In this document: piece by piece, positions 35,226 through 46,781 of the stretch | How positions within the stretch are numbered: position 1 is the stretch's first letter | Layout of the letters: each line of letters begins with the position of its first letter | Position numbers and translations under genes: made by a program | The notes under the pieces: generated by a model | Databases searched by the model: none | What the model saw: only the letters and a program-made list of their open reading frames with translations | What the model was told of the DNA's origin: nothing | NCBI GenBank assembly: GCA_964036295.1 | Contig: OZ038464.1 | Span: 4,653,501 to 4,717,500, forward strand | Direction of reading: 5' to 3' | Source of the DNA: Plumapathes pennacea | Taxonomy: Eukaryota > Cnidaria > Anthozoa > Antipatharia > Myriopathidae | DNA: 64,000 bases

Positions 35226-35680
35226 TTTGTCCGTGTTAAACTGATTTGGCTTCAGTGTTTTAGGTCAGCTGAAGTTGTCTTCTTCATCAAACGGCGATTC
35301 CTCTGTAACATAACCGATGAGGGATCGTGAGGCTTTGATTGTCGTCTATCTCTTGCGCAAATGATACTTATACTGAGTGTGGCGTCATGCGCCCCATAAA
35401 CATAGAAATAGAATTAAAACGGCCACTTGTTTACACATTTTCCCGTCCATTTCATCCACTCCAGTGCTGAATTGTTTGTTCATTTGCTGCACTTTGTGAG
35501 CCTTCTCATGCACTTTAATTGTTTTCAATTTTCTTGTCCATTTCTGCACCTTGTGACTCTGTTTCGTGTCTTTACTGTTTCTCTATCATCAACATTTTTA
35601 ACAATCTGCATTAATTTCCACGCCCTCGTATGTAGTCATACGCCCTCCGAAATAAAGCTAGAAGCTGAAAGTCTTGGCCC
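35226..35680 (+). repeat. Diverged third copy of the 3.9-4.3 kb segment
   Basis: Text such as GATTTGGCTTCAGTGTTT, ATCGTGAGGCTTTGATTGTC and TTGCGCAAATGATACTTATA follows the order of 3,936-4,330 and 49,937-50,340 but with many more differences. It is an older duplicate. No gene is recognised. Confidence 0.7.
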
Positions 35681-35980
35681 GTCAAGCTTGGATGCGCGGG
35701 CAACCTTGAGATTGAATATGATTGAATATAGTGCGGGGCATCCCACCTGAACAATGTTTAGAAAACCTATCGGTGCAACTGAACCACAAGTGGCTAGCTA
35801 ATTTCACTGCGTTTTTTTAAAAAGGTCCAGTATTAATGTGCAGTTTCTAATACAATAGTTCAGTCAAAAGAGTTCCAACTTTTGGCGACACGATAAAATA
35901 ATTCCCCCAGTTGCGCTTGGGAGATTCGGCACCTTATAAGGTCATTGTTATTTACTCTGTGTAGTCAAGCGACCGTGGGT

Positions 35981-36414
35981 CCCGGGGGTGGGTACTCAAA
36001 GGACTTTTGTACGGGGAGGCTCCGCCCGGACTGTCAACCCCTTACCCTTTAAAATACCATCCTGGGGGCAAAATCGGGACCCTTTTATATACCTCCAGTA
36101 CAAATGCACCCCTTTTTTATACCTTTGATGCGTCCGGCAGACGATTCCACGGCGGGGTGCTTCCCTCTTTTAACAAGGCGGAGTTTCCGGTCTTCCGCCG
36201 TTTTTTTTCCCCGGTTTTTCCTGGCGTTTTTCTTACCCCTTTAAAATACCAAAATCATTTCCTCACTCCACCCTTTTTATTGACCCTTTAAAATACCTAA
36301 AAAACGTCATTTTCCTATACCTTTTTTATACCTCGATCGTAAAAATACACCCCTTTCGGGCGGAGCCTCCCCGTATAGTTGATCATAGGGAGTACCCCCC
36401 CCCCCCCCCCCGGG
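35981..36414. mobile_element. MITE with CCCGGGGG termini and 8-bp target duplication
   Basis: The ends are inverted: CCCGGGGGTGGGTACTC with ACGGGGAGGCTCCGCCCG inside, and CGGGCGGAGCCTCCCCGT with GAGTACCCCC...CCCGGG at the right. The 8-bp direct repeat CCGTGGGT flanks the element (35,973-35,980 and 36,415-36,422), as hAT and some other superfamilies make. The 434-bp interior has TTTAAAATACC repeats and no transposase. Confidence 0.8.
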
Positions 36415-36422
36415 CCGTGGGT

Positions 36423-37114
36423 ACGGTATCACGGCTTGACAACTCTTACTACTTATAAATAGTTCAGTGTTAAACCATTCAAACATTTTTGTATCATAGT
36501 AAAGGTCATGGTGCAAAAGGAGGTCAACCATACTCGTGAGGATCAGATACCCTGGGTGCCAGAGGTTTCTCGCTCTCGGAAGCTCCAGCCTCGCCTCCGC
36601 AGCCCTCCTCCGCCCGTGGTTTCGCCCCCAGCCCTACGCAGCCGCGCAGCTCGGAGCTTCCGAGAACGACAAACTCGGTTATCTCGAACTCCTCGCAATA
36701 AACTTGGTATAAAATTACCTTTAGTGAGAACCCCGCTATCTCAATTCCCCACTGTCTCGAACTATTTATCGCTTCCCTTGAGAGTTCCAGATACCGGGGT
36801 TCTACTGTAATTGTAATTTGCAAATATTCTCCATGGCAGTGCCAGATTAATAAAAAAAGTTGAACAATAAAAAGTAAATATACTAGCGAAAAATAGGATA
36901 AATTTATCAAACAGGTGAAATGGCGTACTCGGTTTGTCTGGTATAAGGTAGACACTATGAAGCACATAAGGAAGAAACGTACGAATGAAGCAGCTCATAT
37001 CAGACCTATCCGACCTTAAGAACAAATTTGGATTCGTTTCTTGTAGTACAATCGGTGGTTTCCAGTTCCAATTTGTTATGGGAAAATATGTATGCTTTAT
37101 ATATTTTACACGAT
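36423..37114. other. Intergenic repeats before block B
   Basis: A stretch at 36,545-36,690 contains CTCGCTCTCGGAAGCTCC and GGAGCTTCCGAGAACGAC as an inverted pair around a GC-rich core, with TACCGGGGTTCTACTGTA at 36,793. This looks like a non-autonomous DNA transposon rather than a gene. The proline/arginine-rich open frame there is a by-product. Confidence 0.5.
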
Positions 37115-37271
37115 GGTGTTTGTTTGTTTGTTTGTTTGTTTTGTTTCTGTTTTGTTTTGTTATTTAGTTCTGCATTACAAATTGTTAAAAAGGACTGCCT
37201 TTTTCTCTTTAGATGTAGATAATTTTGGATGAACTTCTTTTAACTGAAAGTGCACGAAAAGAAAAAGAAGA

Positions 37272-38329
37272 TTAAATATCGACCTCACTTTGGGACATAT
37301 CGACAGAATTAACGAGTTCTAAAGTGGACTGGGTTAGTCTATTTAGCAAAACGTTTCTTTTTACATGAAGTTCTTCTTGATGAAGCGTCAGGTTAAACGC
37401 TTTCGTCCTCACGAGTAATGCGCTGATTGGTTGGTTCAATTGCGTCATGTTGATTTCTGCTTGATTCTTCTTGGTTTTACAACAGGAAACAAAGGAAGAC
37501 ATTGCCCTTCTAAAATCTGGAATCCGGAAGCAATAGATGATGGGATTCATGAATGAGTTGCTGTACTGAAAAAGTTTAACGCCTTCATCTGGAAACACTC
37601 GTAAAATAATATTTGTCAAACTGGGTTGGTAATAATTTGAAAAATAAAGGACGCTGTATGGAAGCCACGCTGCGAGGAAAATGACCCTTGTGATCAGCAG
37701 TGTAGTGGCAAGTCGCCGGTCTTGTTTTGCGTGTGCGCCCGGACACGGTCGCACTTTGACTTTGATCCACAGACATGAGTAGGCAAGACACGTAACTGAC
37801 AATGGCGCGAACAAGAACGCCGCTATGATGGAGTGGAAGGACAGAAACGAGAGTAGGCCGCGCCGAAAAAGTACGAACGTCGTCACAGGAAGTGTAGTTG
37901 CAGCCCAGAGCAGTAGTATGCTCTTTAAGTAGGTCTTGGTACTGATTTGACGCAGTTGGAACGGTCGAAATATAGCGTAAAGTCTCTCCAGGGCAATTAT
38001 AGTGAGCGTGAAGATTGAAGCAAGACCAAGTGTCCACGATGACAAATGGATAACTGGACACCAGCAAAGCAAGGCGCAGTAAGTACATGGGGATTGCTAA
38101 CAATCCAACCACCAGATCAGCAAAAGCCAAATTAATCAGGTAGATGTGGGCGCGCGCACGTTTAGCGACAGGAAGCCTCCTGAAGGAAGCGATTGTCAGC
38201 GAGTTTGCTGTTACTATGGCAATGGCTGTGATACAATAGACTGCTGTCCATGAAGTTTTTAGTAAGGTCTGGAGACTTGGTCGCACTGTGGACGAGAAGT
38301 TGTTTATCTTAGGAGCAGAATCAATTATC
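37272..38329 (-). pseudogene. Class A orphan GPCR, main exon with one frameshift
   Basis: The minus-strand exon begins at a TTTTTTGTAG acceptor (after 38,330) and encodes an extracellular start with an NNFS glycosylation site. Then come TM1 (VYCITAIAIVTANSLTIASF), TM2 (INLAFADLVVGLLAIP), TM3 ending ALERLYAIFRP (the DRY-motif position), TM4, TM5, TM6 (AAWLPYS) and TM7 (NPIIY). A Cys sits 25 residues before the Arg of the ER motif, the place of the conserved disulphide cysteine. Between TM2 and TM3 (about 38,030-38,095) the reading frame changes by one base, which breaks the protein unless it is an assembly error. The first coding exon with the ATG was not found. The ligand is unknown; adrenergic- or melatonin-like orphan receptors of cnidarians look similar. 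Confidence 0.85.
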
Positions 38330-38703
38330 CTACAAAAAAGGGACAGATTTTGGTGAATAAAATAGGATGGCGATTTGTCTGATCAACAGAATTGACTTGG
38401 AGTTTAAAAAATACATCCAAAAGTTTGCTGGACCAGGAAAGTCAGTGCATCAAACCCCATACTAGACTGTTGCGAGTTAAGTGAAACAATTGGCTGCAGG
38501 CAGATGATAATCGAGATTTACAAGTTAAATATATTTGCTGTTTTTTAGAAGACGCTTCCGTGCATGAAAACTGCAAAAATACGGTCAGTTGGTCAGCGTT
38601 CGTCGCCATACTACATGTTGTGCAAGCCTTGTTCTTCTTGTGCACAACTTATGTTATAGAAAATGCATTGAACTAGTTTATAGCTGAGTATCGAGTCCTT
38701 TAA

Positions 38704-38903
38704 CCCTTTCACTCCCAAGTTCAAAATGCAGATTCTCCCAGCCTTTTAAGAGGAAATTGTATGAATGATGTGGTGAGAATTGATAGTTTAATCAACTATC
38801 AACTGAGCAAGGTATCAAAAGCCAAGTTCTCCTTACTGTATGATATATTTGTGCTGCCAAAACTGGAGAAAATTGAACTTGATCACTCTTGGGAGTGAAA
38901 GGG
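38704..38903. mobile_element. MITE with TTAA target duplication, best-preserved copy
   Basis: A 200-bp element has inverted ends CCCTTTCACTCCCAAG and CTTGGGAGTGAAAGGG, flanked by TTAA at 38,700-38,703 and 38,904-38,907. The whole element is loosely palindromic (AGATTCTCCCA near the left, GAGAAAATTGAACTTG near the right). It lies upstream of the GPCR exon. It is an insertion separate from that at 3,731, 35,031 and 49,732. Confidence 0.85.
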
Positions 38904-38907
38904 TTAA

Positions 38908-40200
38908 TATTAAATGTGAACAAGCATCCCTTGTAACCACAAAAGTCTCTTAATTTTCTGATTTTTAAAATCTCTTTACTTATTTCCGACTCTGGGACCA
39001 ATTCACCCGTAAAACCTGAAAGAATTACTATATTTTAGGTGTGCCCTGTTTTTGCAACAAGGTTATTTTTTCTTAATTGCAGAATAATTTTGCGCAACTT
39101 CGAAATGGCTGAATAAACTTAAACGTTTTAATCATTATTCGCGTCACAGTCCTCACAATGATTACAAATAGCTGCAAATTGGCTATGAAAATGTTACGCT
39201 TTGTGTATTGGGCAAAATAGATGCGATTTTAGATAACATATTAAGTAATTAAAATTATACGGTTCACTCCCCATTCCCAGGTGCATGTAGAAGAGTACGT
39301 ACTGGCAGCCTTTATCCAATTTTGCAACTTACATATTTTTTTCCATTTCAATAATTCTTGACAACCTTGTACATTGTAAGTTGGTGGTTTTACCTTCTTG
39401 TTACCATTAACGTTATATTAATTTTTCTCCGGGATCACGGGGACTACAAATGTATTTCACTAAACGGCTAGTCAAATAAAATACACGATCGACCTGTAAA
39501 AGATGAAAAAAAATGTTGTGGAGTAAATTTGTGTCCGCTTTGAGCGCAACAATGTTGCCACTTTTTTGTTACCCTGGAAACATCAAAGTACACAATGTTG
39601 CCGCAAATAACGTGTCCTCATTTTTCCGGTCCATTAGTTCAAATTTTCAGATCTAAAGGAAAGATAAAATGGTCAACTTTTTTGATGTAGACTTATAATA
39701 CTATGTACAGTAATAGTTTATATACAGCCAAAAATTAAAGCTAATGAACATTAAAGTTGATATGGTTCCTGTCGAGTGCAACACGCTTTCATATTGGTAC
39801 TCGTTTGCGCCTGTTATTGCATCCGAAAATATGAAGTTCTGTAATAAAGATATTTCATAGCTAAAAATGATTGATTTCAACGCTAAAAACTCGCACGTCG
39901 CAAGAGTACTCTAGAGCAGTGTTGGGTTAAAGTGCTCAGTTAGATAAAATTAATAAAAGCACCAAACTGGCTTAGTGGTACGTAATTATGAGTCAGCATT
40001 GTCTTGAGCGTAGACCTCTCTTGGAATGTGGTCCAACGACTGGTTAAAACGTACATTATTATTATAACACACGTGTACAGACAAGCAACATACACGCACA
40101 CGAAGGCACGCAGACCGCTTGAGCCAGTCATTTATTAACTGTGTACTTCCAATTGCTTTTCCAAATACGGTACATATTTAACTTTCCTACTGACCCGACC
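38908..40200. other. Non-genic block B sequence
   Basis: AT-rich. The part after 39,119 has no counterpart in block A. No gene, repeat array or inverted repeat was recognised. Confidence 0.5.
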
Positions 40201-40815
40201 CAGTTAAATATTTCACTATACCAAGCTCAAAATACAGATTCTCCCAGAACAAACGTACGAGTGGCATTGAGAGAGTTGATTGTCCAATCAGCTTCAACTG
40301 CGCAAATAGTTAAGCCAGCTTTGTAAATAGATGTATAAGTGACGTTAGTGAGTATTGATTGTCCAATCATCTTTCATCTGTGCAAATTACTCAGCCAGCT
40401 TTGTTAGAAGATATAGTGCGAGTGACGTAAGACAGTTGATTATTCAATCAGCTTTATCTGAGCAAATTGTTAAGGCAGCTTTGTGTAAAGGTATGCTTAT
40501 GTGTGAGTGCAGTTTCTGTAACACATAAATCTTTGAAGTAGGGGACGACTCGCAGTCTTTTTATTTCAGGATTTGTCATTTCCATGTCTTTGTACTTATT
40601 TATAAAATGGTTTTTAACCAATCAGAGCGCGCGTAGTATCATAACTATTTTGTATAAAGGTATGCTTATGTGTGAGTGCTGTAGTGAAAGATAATTGATC
40701 AATCATCAAACTAGTGAATTGGCAATCTCTTCTTACTGTACGATGTATATTTACATGGTGAGGAGTTAAAGAAGAAAATTGAAGTTGAACGCTCTTGGCA
40801 GTAAAAGGCTTAACA
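40201..40815. repeat. Expanded MITE interior, about 80-bp units
   Basis: GTTGATTGTCCAATCAGC-like motifs recur at 40,276, 40,355 and 40,437 (spacing 79 and 82 bp), each followed by GCAAAT..TTA.GCCAGCTTTGT. The outer parts (AAGCTCAAAATACAGATTCTCCCAG on the left; ACGCTCTTGGCAGTAAAAGG on the right) are the arms of the TTAA-type MITE. This is therefore a MITE with an internally amplified middle. Confidence 0.55.
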
Positions 40816-42330
40816 ATATTAACACCGGATAAAATGGCGGTCGCGCCCAAAACTGCCCCCCCCCCCCCCCCCCCGTCTTCCTCTTTATTGTTTTTGCTTT
40901 GGTTGTCCCTATCTCGCGCATCACTCGCAGATCAACATGGGCCTGGGAATCATTTGGCTTTTTCTCCCTGAAATCAACGACCAGTTTATTAAATCTTTTT
41001 GAGTGTACTAGTGACGACTTGAGTCAATATCTGAACACTTTAAAACTGACAATTGGCCAAATATTGTTGCAATGTATTGTGTATTAAACAATTAAAAGTT
41101 CTACAAACTTTGACTGGCTACTAGCAAATGTTCAATGTTTAAGGGGTCCCGACACAGAGTCGTCCGTTATTTGATACAACCTTACCAGTTATACGCACCT
41201 TTTAAGGAAGCCACTGATTTGCATAACCAATAAGAAATCAACGACCAAGTAAACATCTGGAGCTCTGAAGAAAAACAACAACAACAATAACAATCGCAAA
41301 AATGCCGGTGAAGTCTTGTAATTTGCGTAGCCCAGTGATTGTGCAACTACTACAGGGGCTTGTTCGTTTATCCAAATATTTCTACCTATAGTGCTAAGCA
41401 TATTTCATTTTCATTGTTTACACGTCAGCCTGTAATAGTAAAAGTGAACTTTCAGTTATGAAGCTACTTTTAAAGTAGTTGCATAGATAGCCCGGAAAAA
41501 AAGTATTGGTTTCAGGGGGAATCGAACCCCTCGCGTTACCGTCAGCCTGTGTTTATATAACTTTAAATTACGTAATGCCTATCCCGGGCTACAAAGAAAC
41601 GACGAAACAAACGCCCCATAAGTGTCACACTGCAAATAATAAGGGCGTAAAATACAGAATCTAAAACAGACAGACAAATATTTTCCCTTTCACAACTGGG
41701 CTGTTCTGTAATTTATACAAAGCAGGGCGTCTTTCTCATCTGACAAATTCAACGATATCCTCCCGGCAATGCATTTATTCTTGTTGTCTAACACGGTCCC
41801 GGCAGTCACGGGTCCATTAGTTTACTGTTCACCGCTCACGCCTTCGCTTGTTCACTGCACTGCCACATTTTGCAGGCTACCCAGTGAAGTGGCTAACTTG
41901 TTTTGAACAAAAAAACCTCAAAGGGAAAGATGAAAAGTCAAATCGTTTGTGCATTGACACTGCACTAGCATAGTAATGGTAATAAACAAAACTTGTTGTT
42001 GTTTCTCTGTTATGTGCATAAAGGATACTGAAAGGATAAGATTGCCTGTTGAAATGCGCTGTAATCATCTCGAAGACGGGTTCCACTGAAAGCTGGAGAT
42101 TCTAAAACACAAAAAGAAAAATCTAACAAAAATAAAAAATAACAACAATAACAAAAACAAAAAGACAAAAAAGGGTTAGATCATTAAAACAGTGCATCAA
42201 AGCGTAAGTAAAGCATGAAAGCAAAAACAAATTGAAATAATATATACCTTAGTTCTTGTATTCATGGATCAAATGCAGAAAACTGGTGGGAAAAATCAAT
42301 GAACTGAACCCCAAATGAAGCCTTGATGAA
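40816..42330. other. Non-genic block B-only sequence
   Basis: It contains a C-homopolymer (about 40,857-40,874), an (AAC)n stretch near 41,275 and a small hairpin-ended piece at 41,489-41,592 (see findings). No gene is recognised. Confidence 0.5.
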
Positions 42331-42334
42331 AACG

Positions 42335-43135
42335 GATGAATCAAAACGCTCACGAAGAAACGCTATGATGAACAAAAAGCAAGAAGAGCCGGTGACGAAG
42401 AAGACGATCAACGATCAAAAAAGGGCCATGAGAAGAGTGACGACTAAAAGACGTTTCATGCTCCAGAAAGGGCCATAAAGAAACGTTGTGATGCAAAATG
42501 TAGTAAAGACGACGAAGAAGACGATTGATGATCCAAAAAAGGGCTATGAAGAAACGCTGTGATGAATAAAAACAAGAAGAGCCGGTGACGTAAGAAGACG
42601 ATTGATCATTTGAAAAGGTCCATGAAGAAACGCTGTTGTGAACAAAATGATAGAAGAGTGACGAAGAAGACGGTTGATGATCCAAAAAGGCCATGAGAAG
42701 AGCGACGACTAAAAAGACTTTTGGCGATCCAAAAAGGGCCACGAAGAAACGGTTGTGACGAAAAAGTAGCGAAGACGACTAAAAAGACGGTTCATGATCC
42801 AAATCGAAAGGGTCAAAAAGAAACGAAGCAAAGACGACGAAAAAGACAATTGGTGATTCAAAAAGGCCAAGTTAAGAAACGCAGCTGTAGTGGAAGAGGC
42901 AAGAACAGCGACAAAAAGGACAATTAACGATCCAAAAAGGGCCACAAAAAAACGATGTCATGAAAAAGAAGCAAAGATCGGACGCCTAAAAAAACAAAAA
43001 ATGATTCAAAAAGCGCCATAAAGAAACGCTGGGATTAAAGAAAAAGCAAGAACATAGAAAAAGGCGTCAAGTGATGATTCAAAAAATGACGAAAAATCCC
43101 TAAGAGAAGAAAAAAGGCAACACCTCATGATGAGG
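42335..43135 (+). repeat. Degenerate minisatellite, unit about 70-77 bp
   Basis: Roughly ten imperfect units read GATGATCCAAAAAGGGCCATGAAGAAACG followed by an A/G-rich part with GAAGACGAC. Purine bias makes long open frames on both strands, which I do not regard as genes. It is absent from block A. Confidence 0.75.
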
Positions 43136-43345
43136 TCACGCGAAACGACGGCAAAAGAATAGCGTGTAAAGGGACAAGAGTTACACATGCACATATATTC
43201 TTACTTAAACTGTCTCACTAGAATGATAAACCCGATTGCTATATAAAAAGTTGCTTAAATATTCAATATATATATTTACAATATTATTGGGCCGCTAAGG
43301 CTAGTATTCAATCGTTGCATTGCCGTAACAAATAAGAATAAATTC

Positions 43346-46136
43346 CACGAATTCTAAATGTATACCATAAATCACAATCGCCTAAAGAGAACTACATGTA
43401 ACTATGCCTCGGAGTTGAAAAAAAAAAAAAAAACAACACAACAACTTCTCTTTAGAATACACACATCAGTAAACATTATCAAACCGATTGGTCGCATTGT
43501 ATGGAAATCAAAATTATATTCACTTCACGTCAAGGCTTCTGCGCGAAAACGGTTCAACTGCACTCCAAACAGATACTTATCCAAGGTAATATACAACTGT
43601 CGGATTAAAAAGCCCTCAAGGAAACTCTCCAAAGAAGTGCAGAAGGCGCGTTATAGCGACAGCCAACAAAGGGCGCTCTTTGCCGACGACCATGTATGGA
43701 ATGAAAATAACCATATACCAAAAAAAGTAAAGTTGAGAGTAAAACCCAAATGTTCTTTTAAAAAAAAGGATACTTAACCATCCATCCTGTCGGGTTGTCC
43801 TAAAAGTCGACCAAGTTGTGTTAAGAGTTTTCCCCAGGCCCTAAATTATCTACACTAATATTTACCACTACCCCTCCCCTCCCCTCCCCTCCCCCCATGT
43901 CGCACCCATCCTGATAATTTGATGCACTCATAGTTAACCATTATAAAATTGGAGTTTCCGACGAGAGGACTGGGAAAAGTGGATCCGTATTGCACTCGTC
44001 CTTTCCGACGCGATGACTCGGAGAAATGAATTCGTTATTCACTCAGATTTTCCGACGCGAGGACTCGTAAATGTGGACACAGTCGGGGATTCCGACGCGA
44101 GTTCTCGGAGCCTTTCGTTATTTAACTATAACTACTTATAGAAGGGCCTGGAATCTGGCCAGCTTGACATCAACACAAGAAAAAGAAAATATTCACCTCG
44201 TCGAACTTCGCGTGTTCTTACAACGAGAAAAACTGGTTCGCGGTAAATTATATCAGTGATGAGTCAAACTGGCCAGAGAGAAAAACTCTTATATTTACCT
44301 CACTCGTGGATCAATTGCGGGCGGTTGATCGAGGTGTCTTTCTGCTGTGGCTTTCTTGTGACGTTGCCGAGATGGAGGGCTTGCACGGATGGACGACTGG
44401 GCTGGTATTTTGGTCTCGTGATCTTCATTAGAATCATGCGGACAGAAACCGGACACAAGAAAAACTATATTTAAGGCTCCGGTTGCACTCGTAACTTTAA
44501 CGACATTAATATCAACATTTGCATCATTTGCTACCAAACATTGAAGAAGCCGTCGTATTGCTCTTGATTCTGAATTATTATCGACTAAACTACCTAGTGC
44601 GACCAGGCCTTAATATAAACAATTCCCACGTTAATTGCTGAGAACAATAACGACAAAACACAAGAACGTAAGCAAGAGTAAGAGGAGCAGGAGGCCAACA
44701 AGAAGAAAAAAAATACGATTGAAAATTAGTGACAAAAATATTTCTACACGTCACGCTCACCTTGTACACAAACCATACAAACATAAAATGTTGTTGAGCG
44801 GATAAAATCATTTTCTCACCCCACTGACAGCTGAAACCAAGAGAGAAAACAAAAATACGTTAAGACACAGTGTAACCAAAAAATGCGCAAAACCGCAAAC
44901 TAAGTGAATGCTCCAATGTCACGTAAGCTAAACATTTATTCTTGCAGCATTAAACGACTTTGCCCGTGCTATGTTAATCATGTTATCATCGATTTCTCAA
45001 TTGAAACAACATTTGTTCGAAATATTATAGCCAGACTCTCCCCATAAATATTAGCTTTTGGTCAAACTGTTTGTCAGTAAAGGAACAGTTTGAGTCAGCG
45101 AACATTCCTGCACAAAGAAAAATCTGGCATACAAAAATGGCGACCGCACTTCGGCAGGCAACAATGGCGCGGTTTCTCAAAAATTCCAAAATCTTGGTAG
45201 CAAAATTGAGAGCTTGTGGAGAAGCCAGTTTCGCAGATAATGCAATTTGAAAAGTTGATATTTTAGACCGAATAACGTTAACAGTGTCAAAGTAAAACTA
45301 GGGAAACTCACCTTAATGTCGGGCGTCCCGCTGTTCACTCGGTGGCAAAGTTTGAATCGCCCGCGCTACTCAGAAACATCTGCATCTTGTCGCTTGACTG
45401 AAGCGAAGGCAAGATAAAAAAATGTTGCCCTTCTTTGCTGGTGTGGCTTTGATTGGAGCTTCGTTAAAGTAGCTGTTCTGCTGGTGGCTTGAAGCTTCCT
45501 TCTTCGGCCATTGCGAAGTTGTTGTGACTTTTGACCTCGTGGAATTAATGTGCATAATATGCAAAACATTTGGTTGGCAGTTTAACGCGAAGTGGCACGT
45601 GCAGCACGTGCGCTGGAAACTACAAAATGTGATGCTAACTTAATCCAATTTCTTTGTTGTTTCTGTGCATGTGCTGTGCATGGAAACTGGAGGCACTTGA
45701 AGAATGTTTATACGGGGAGACTCCGCCCAGGCTTTGAACCCCCGCGACCCTTTGAAATACCAATCTGGCCTCGAATTAGTAACCGTTTTATAAACCTCTT
45801 GTAAAAAAATTTCCCCTCATATTCCTTAAAACCGCACGCAGCTTGCTCGGGAATGCAGCGGCTTTTGCAAACTTCTCAATTGCTGGTTTCTTCACTTACA
45901 TATCTGTTCCAGAGTCTGTTCTCGCTTTGTACATGGCGGCAATGGCGGCTGGTCCCCTGTTTGTATCGGGTTTGTGTCGCTCGTCTTTTCTCAAGACGGT
46001 TTTGCCGTGTTGTTTACTTGTCTCGTTTCGTCCTTGATCTCTCCCTTCGCTTTTAAGACGAGCTTTCTCGCTAGACTGTTACGTTCTGTGTTACCAGTTT
46101 TCAAATTTGTTTGTCAGTTGCCAGCGCTGTACAATA
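43346..46136. repeat. Block B repeats matching 1.0-3.69 kb
   Basis: This is colinear with block A. It includes a basic open frame at 43,358-43,777 whose block A counterpart is frameshifted. It also has GAGTTTCCGACG tandem motifs (about 43,950-44,100) and a decayed form of the possible minus-strand exon pair (44.7-45.57 kb). The homology breaks at 44,475-44,610, where B has extra sequence. No gene is supported. Confidence 0.6.
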
Positions 46137-46334
46137 GAATGTTTGGATCATTAGGGGTATCGGGCCACAGGCAAAGTAGAGGTCGCATTCTTAACATGAG
46201 TGATTTGATCATGTAAAGTATACGACCGGGGGTCGTATTCTTAAAGTGATTGAATCGATCATTTCCAGTATACGACCTCAACCATAATTTCCAGGGGGGG
46301 AGGGGGGGGATAGGATTTTGATCATTTTAGGAAC

Positions 46335-46534
46335 ACGACCGGTCGTTTTCTTAAAATGAGCACGTTTTTCAATTTAGGTTCACGACCGGTCGTGTTCTTA
46401 ACATGAAAAACGTGCTCATTTCAGGAATACGACCGGTCGTTTTCTTAAAATGAGCATTTTTTTAAATTTAGGTTTACGACCGGTCGTATTCTTAACATGA
46501 AAAACGTGCTCATTTCAGGAACACGACCGGCTGT
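46335..46534. repeat. Merlin left subterminal array of ACGACCGGTCGT palindromes
   Basis: The 12-bp perfect palindrome occurs at 46,335, 46,382, 46,429 and 46,476, and in decayed form at 46,523, exactly 47 bp apart. Spacers alternate between two inversely related texts (AAAATGAGCACGTTTTT and AACATGAAAAACGTGCTC). These may be transposase or host-factor binding sites; that role is inferred. Confidence 0.9.
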
Positions 46535-46552
46535 TTTCTTAAAGTTAAAATC

Positions 46553-46781
46553 ATGGCCAAAAGTGTTGGGACGATACAAATCCCCCCTCCTCCCCTCCCT
46601 CAAATAAATGTTGGAATATCAGTTGCACCAACTCACACCAACACTGATTCAGAGGGGTGGGGCATCATAGCTACCTCTAGTGTTGATGATTTTGTTTCAG
46701 TACAAATTACATAGCCTTGGGGTAAAGCAGTAGGTCGTAAATTCATATTCAGTCAGCATCGTCCCAACTAATTTTGGCCAT
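46553..46781. mobile_element. Small MITE nested in the Merlin left array
   Basis: The ends TGGCCAAAAGTGTTGGGACGAT and ATCGTCCCAACTAATTTTGGCCA are inverted repeats bounding about 228 bp. Text after it resumes the Merlin array (GGTTTACGACAGGTCGC at 46,800). The superfamily is not assigned. Confidence 0.65.

Noticed and set aside
36508..36810. Proline/arginine-rich open frame
   Set aside because: It overlaps a GC-rich inverted repeat typical of a non-autonomous transposon; composition explains the lack of stops.
42350..42927. Long open frames on both strands in the 42.3-43.1 kb minisatellite
   Set aside because: Purine-biased tandem repeats remove stop codons from one strand; no domain and no counterpart in block A.
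43358..43777. Basic 139-codon open frame
   Set aside because: Its block A counterpart (1,040-1,440) is frameshifted and carries stops, so there is no sign of coding constraint.
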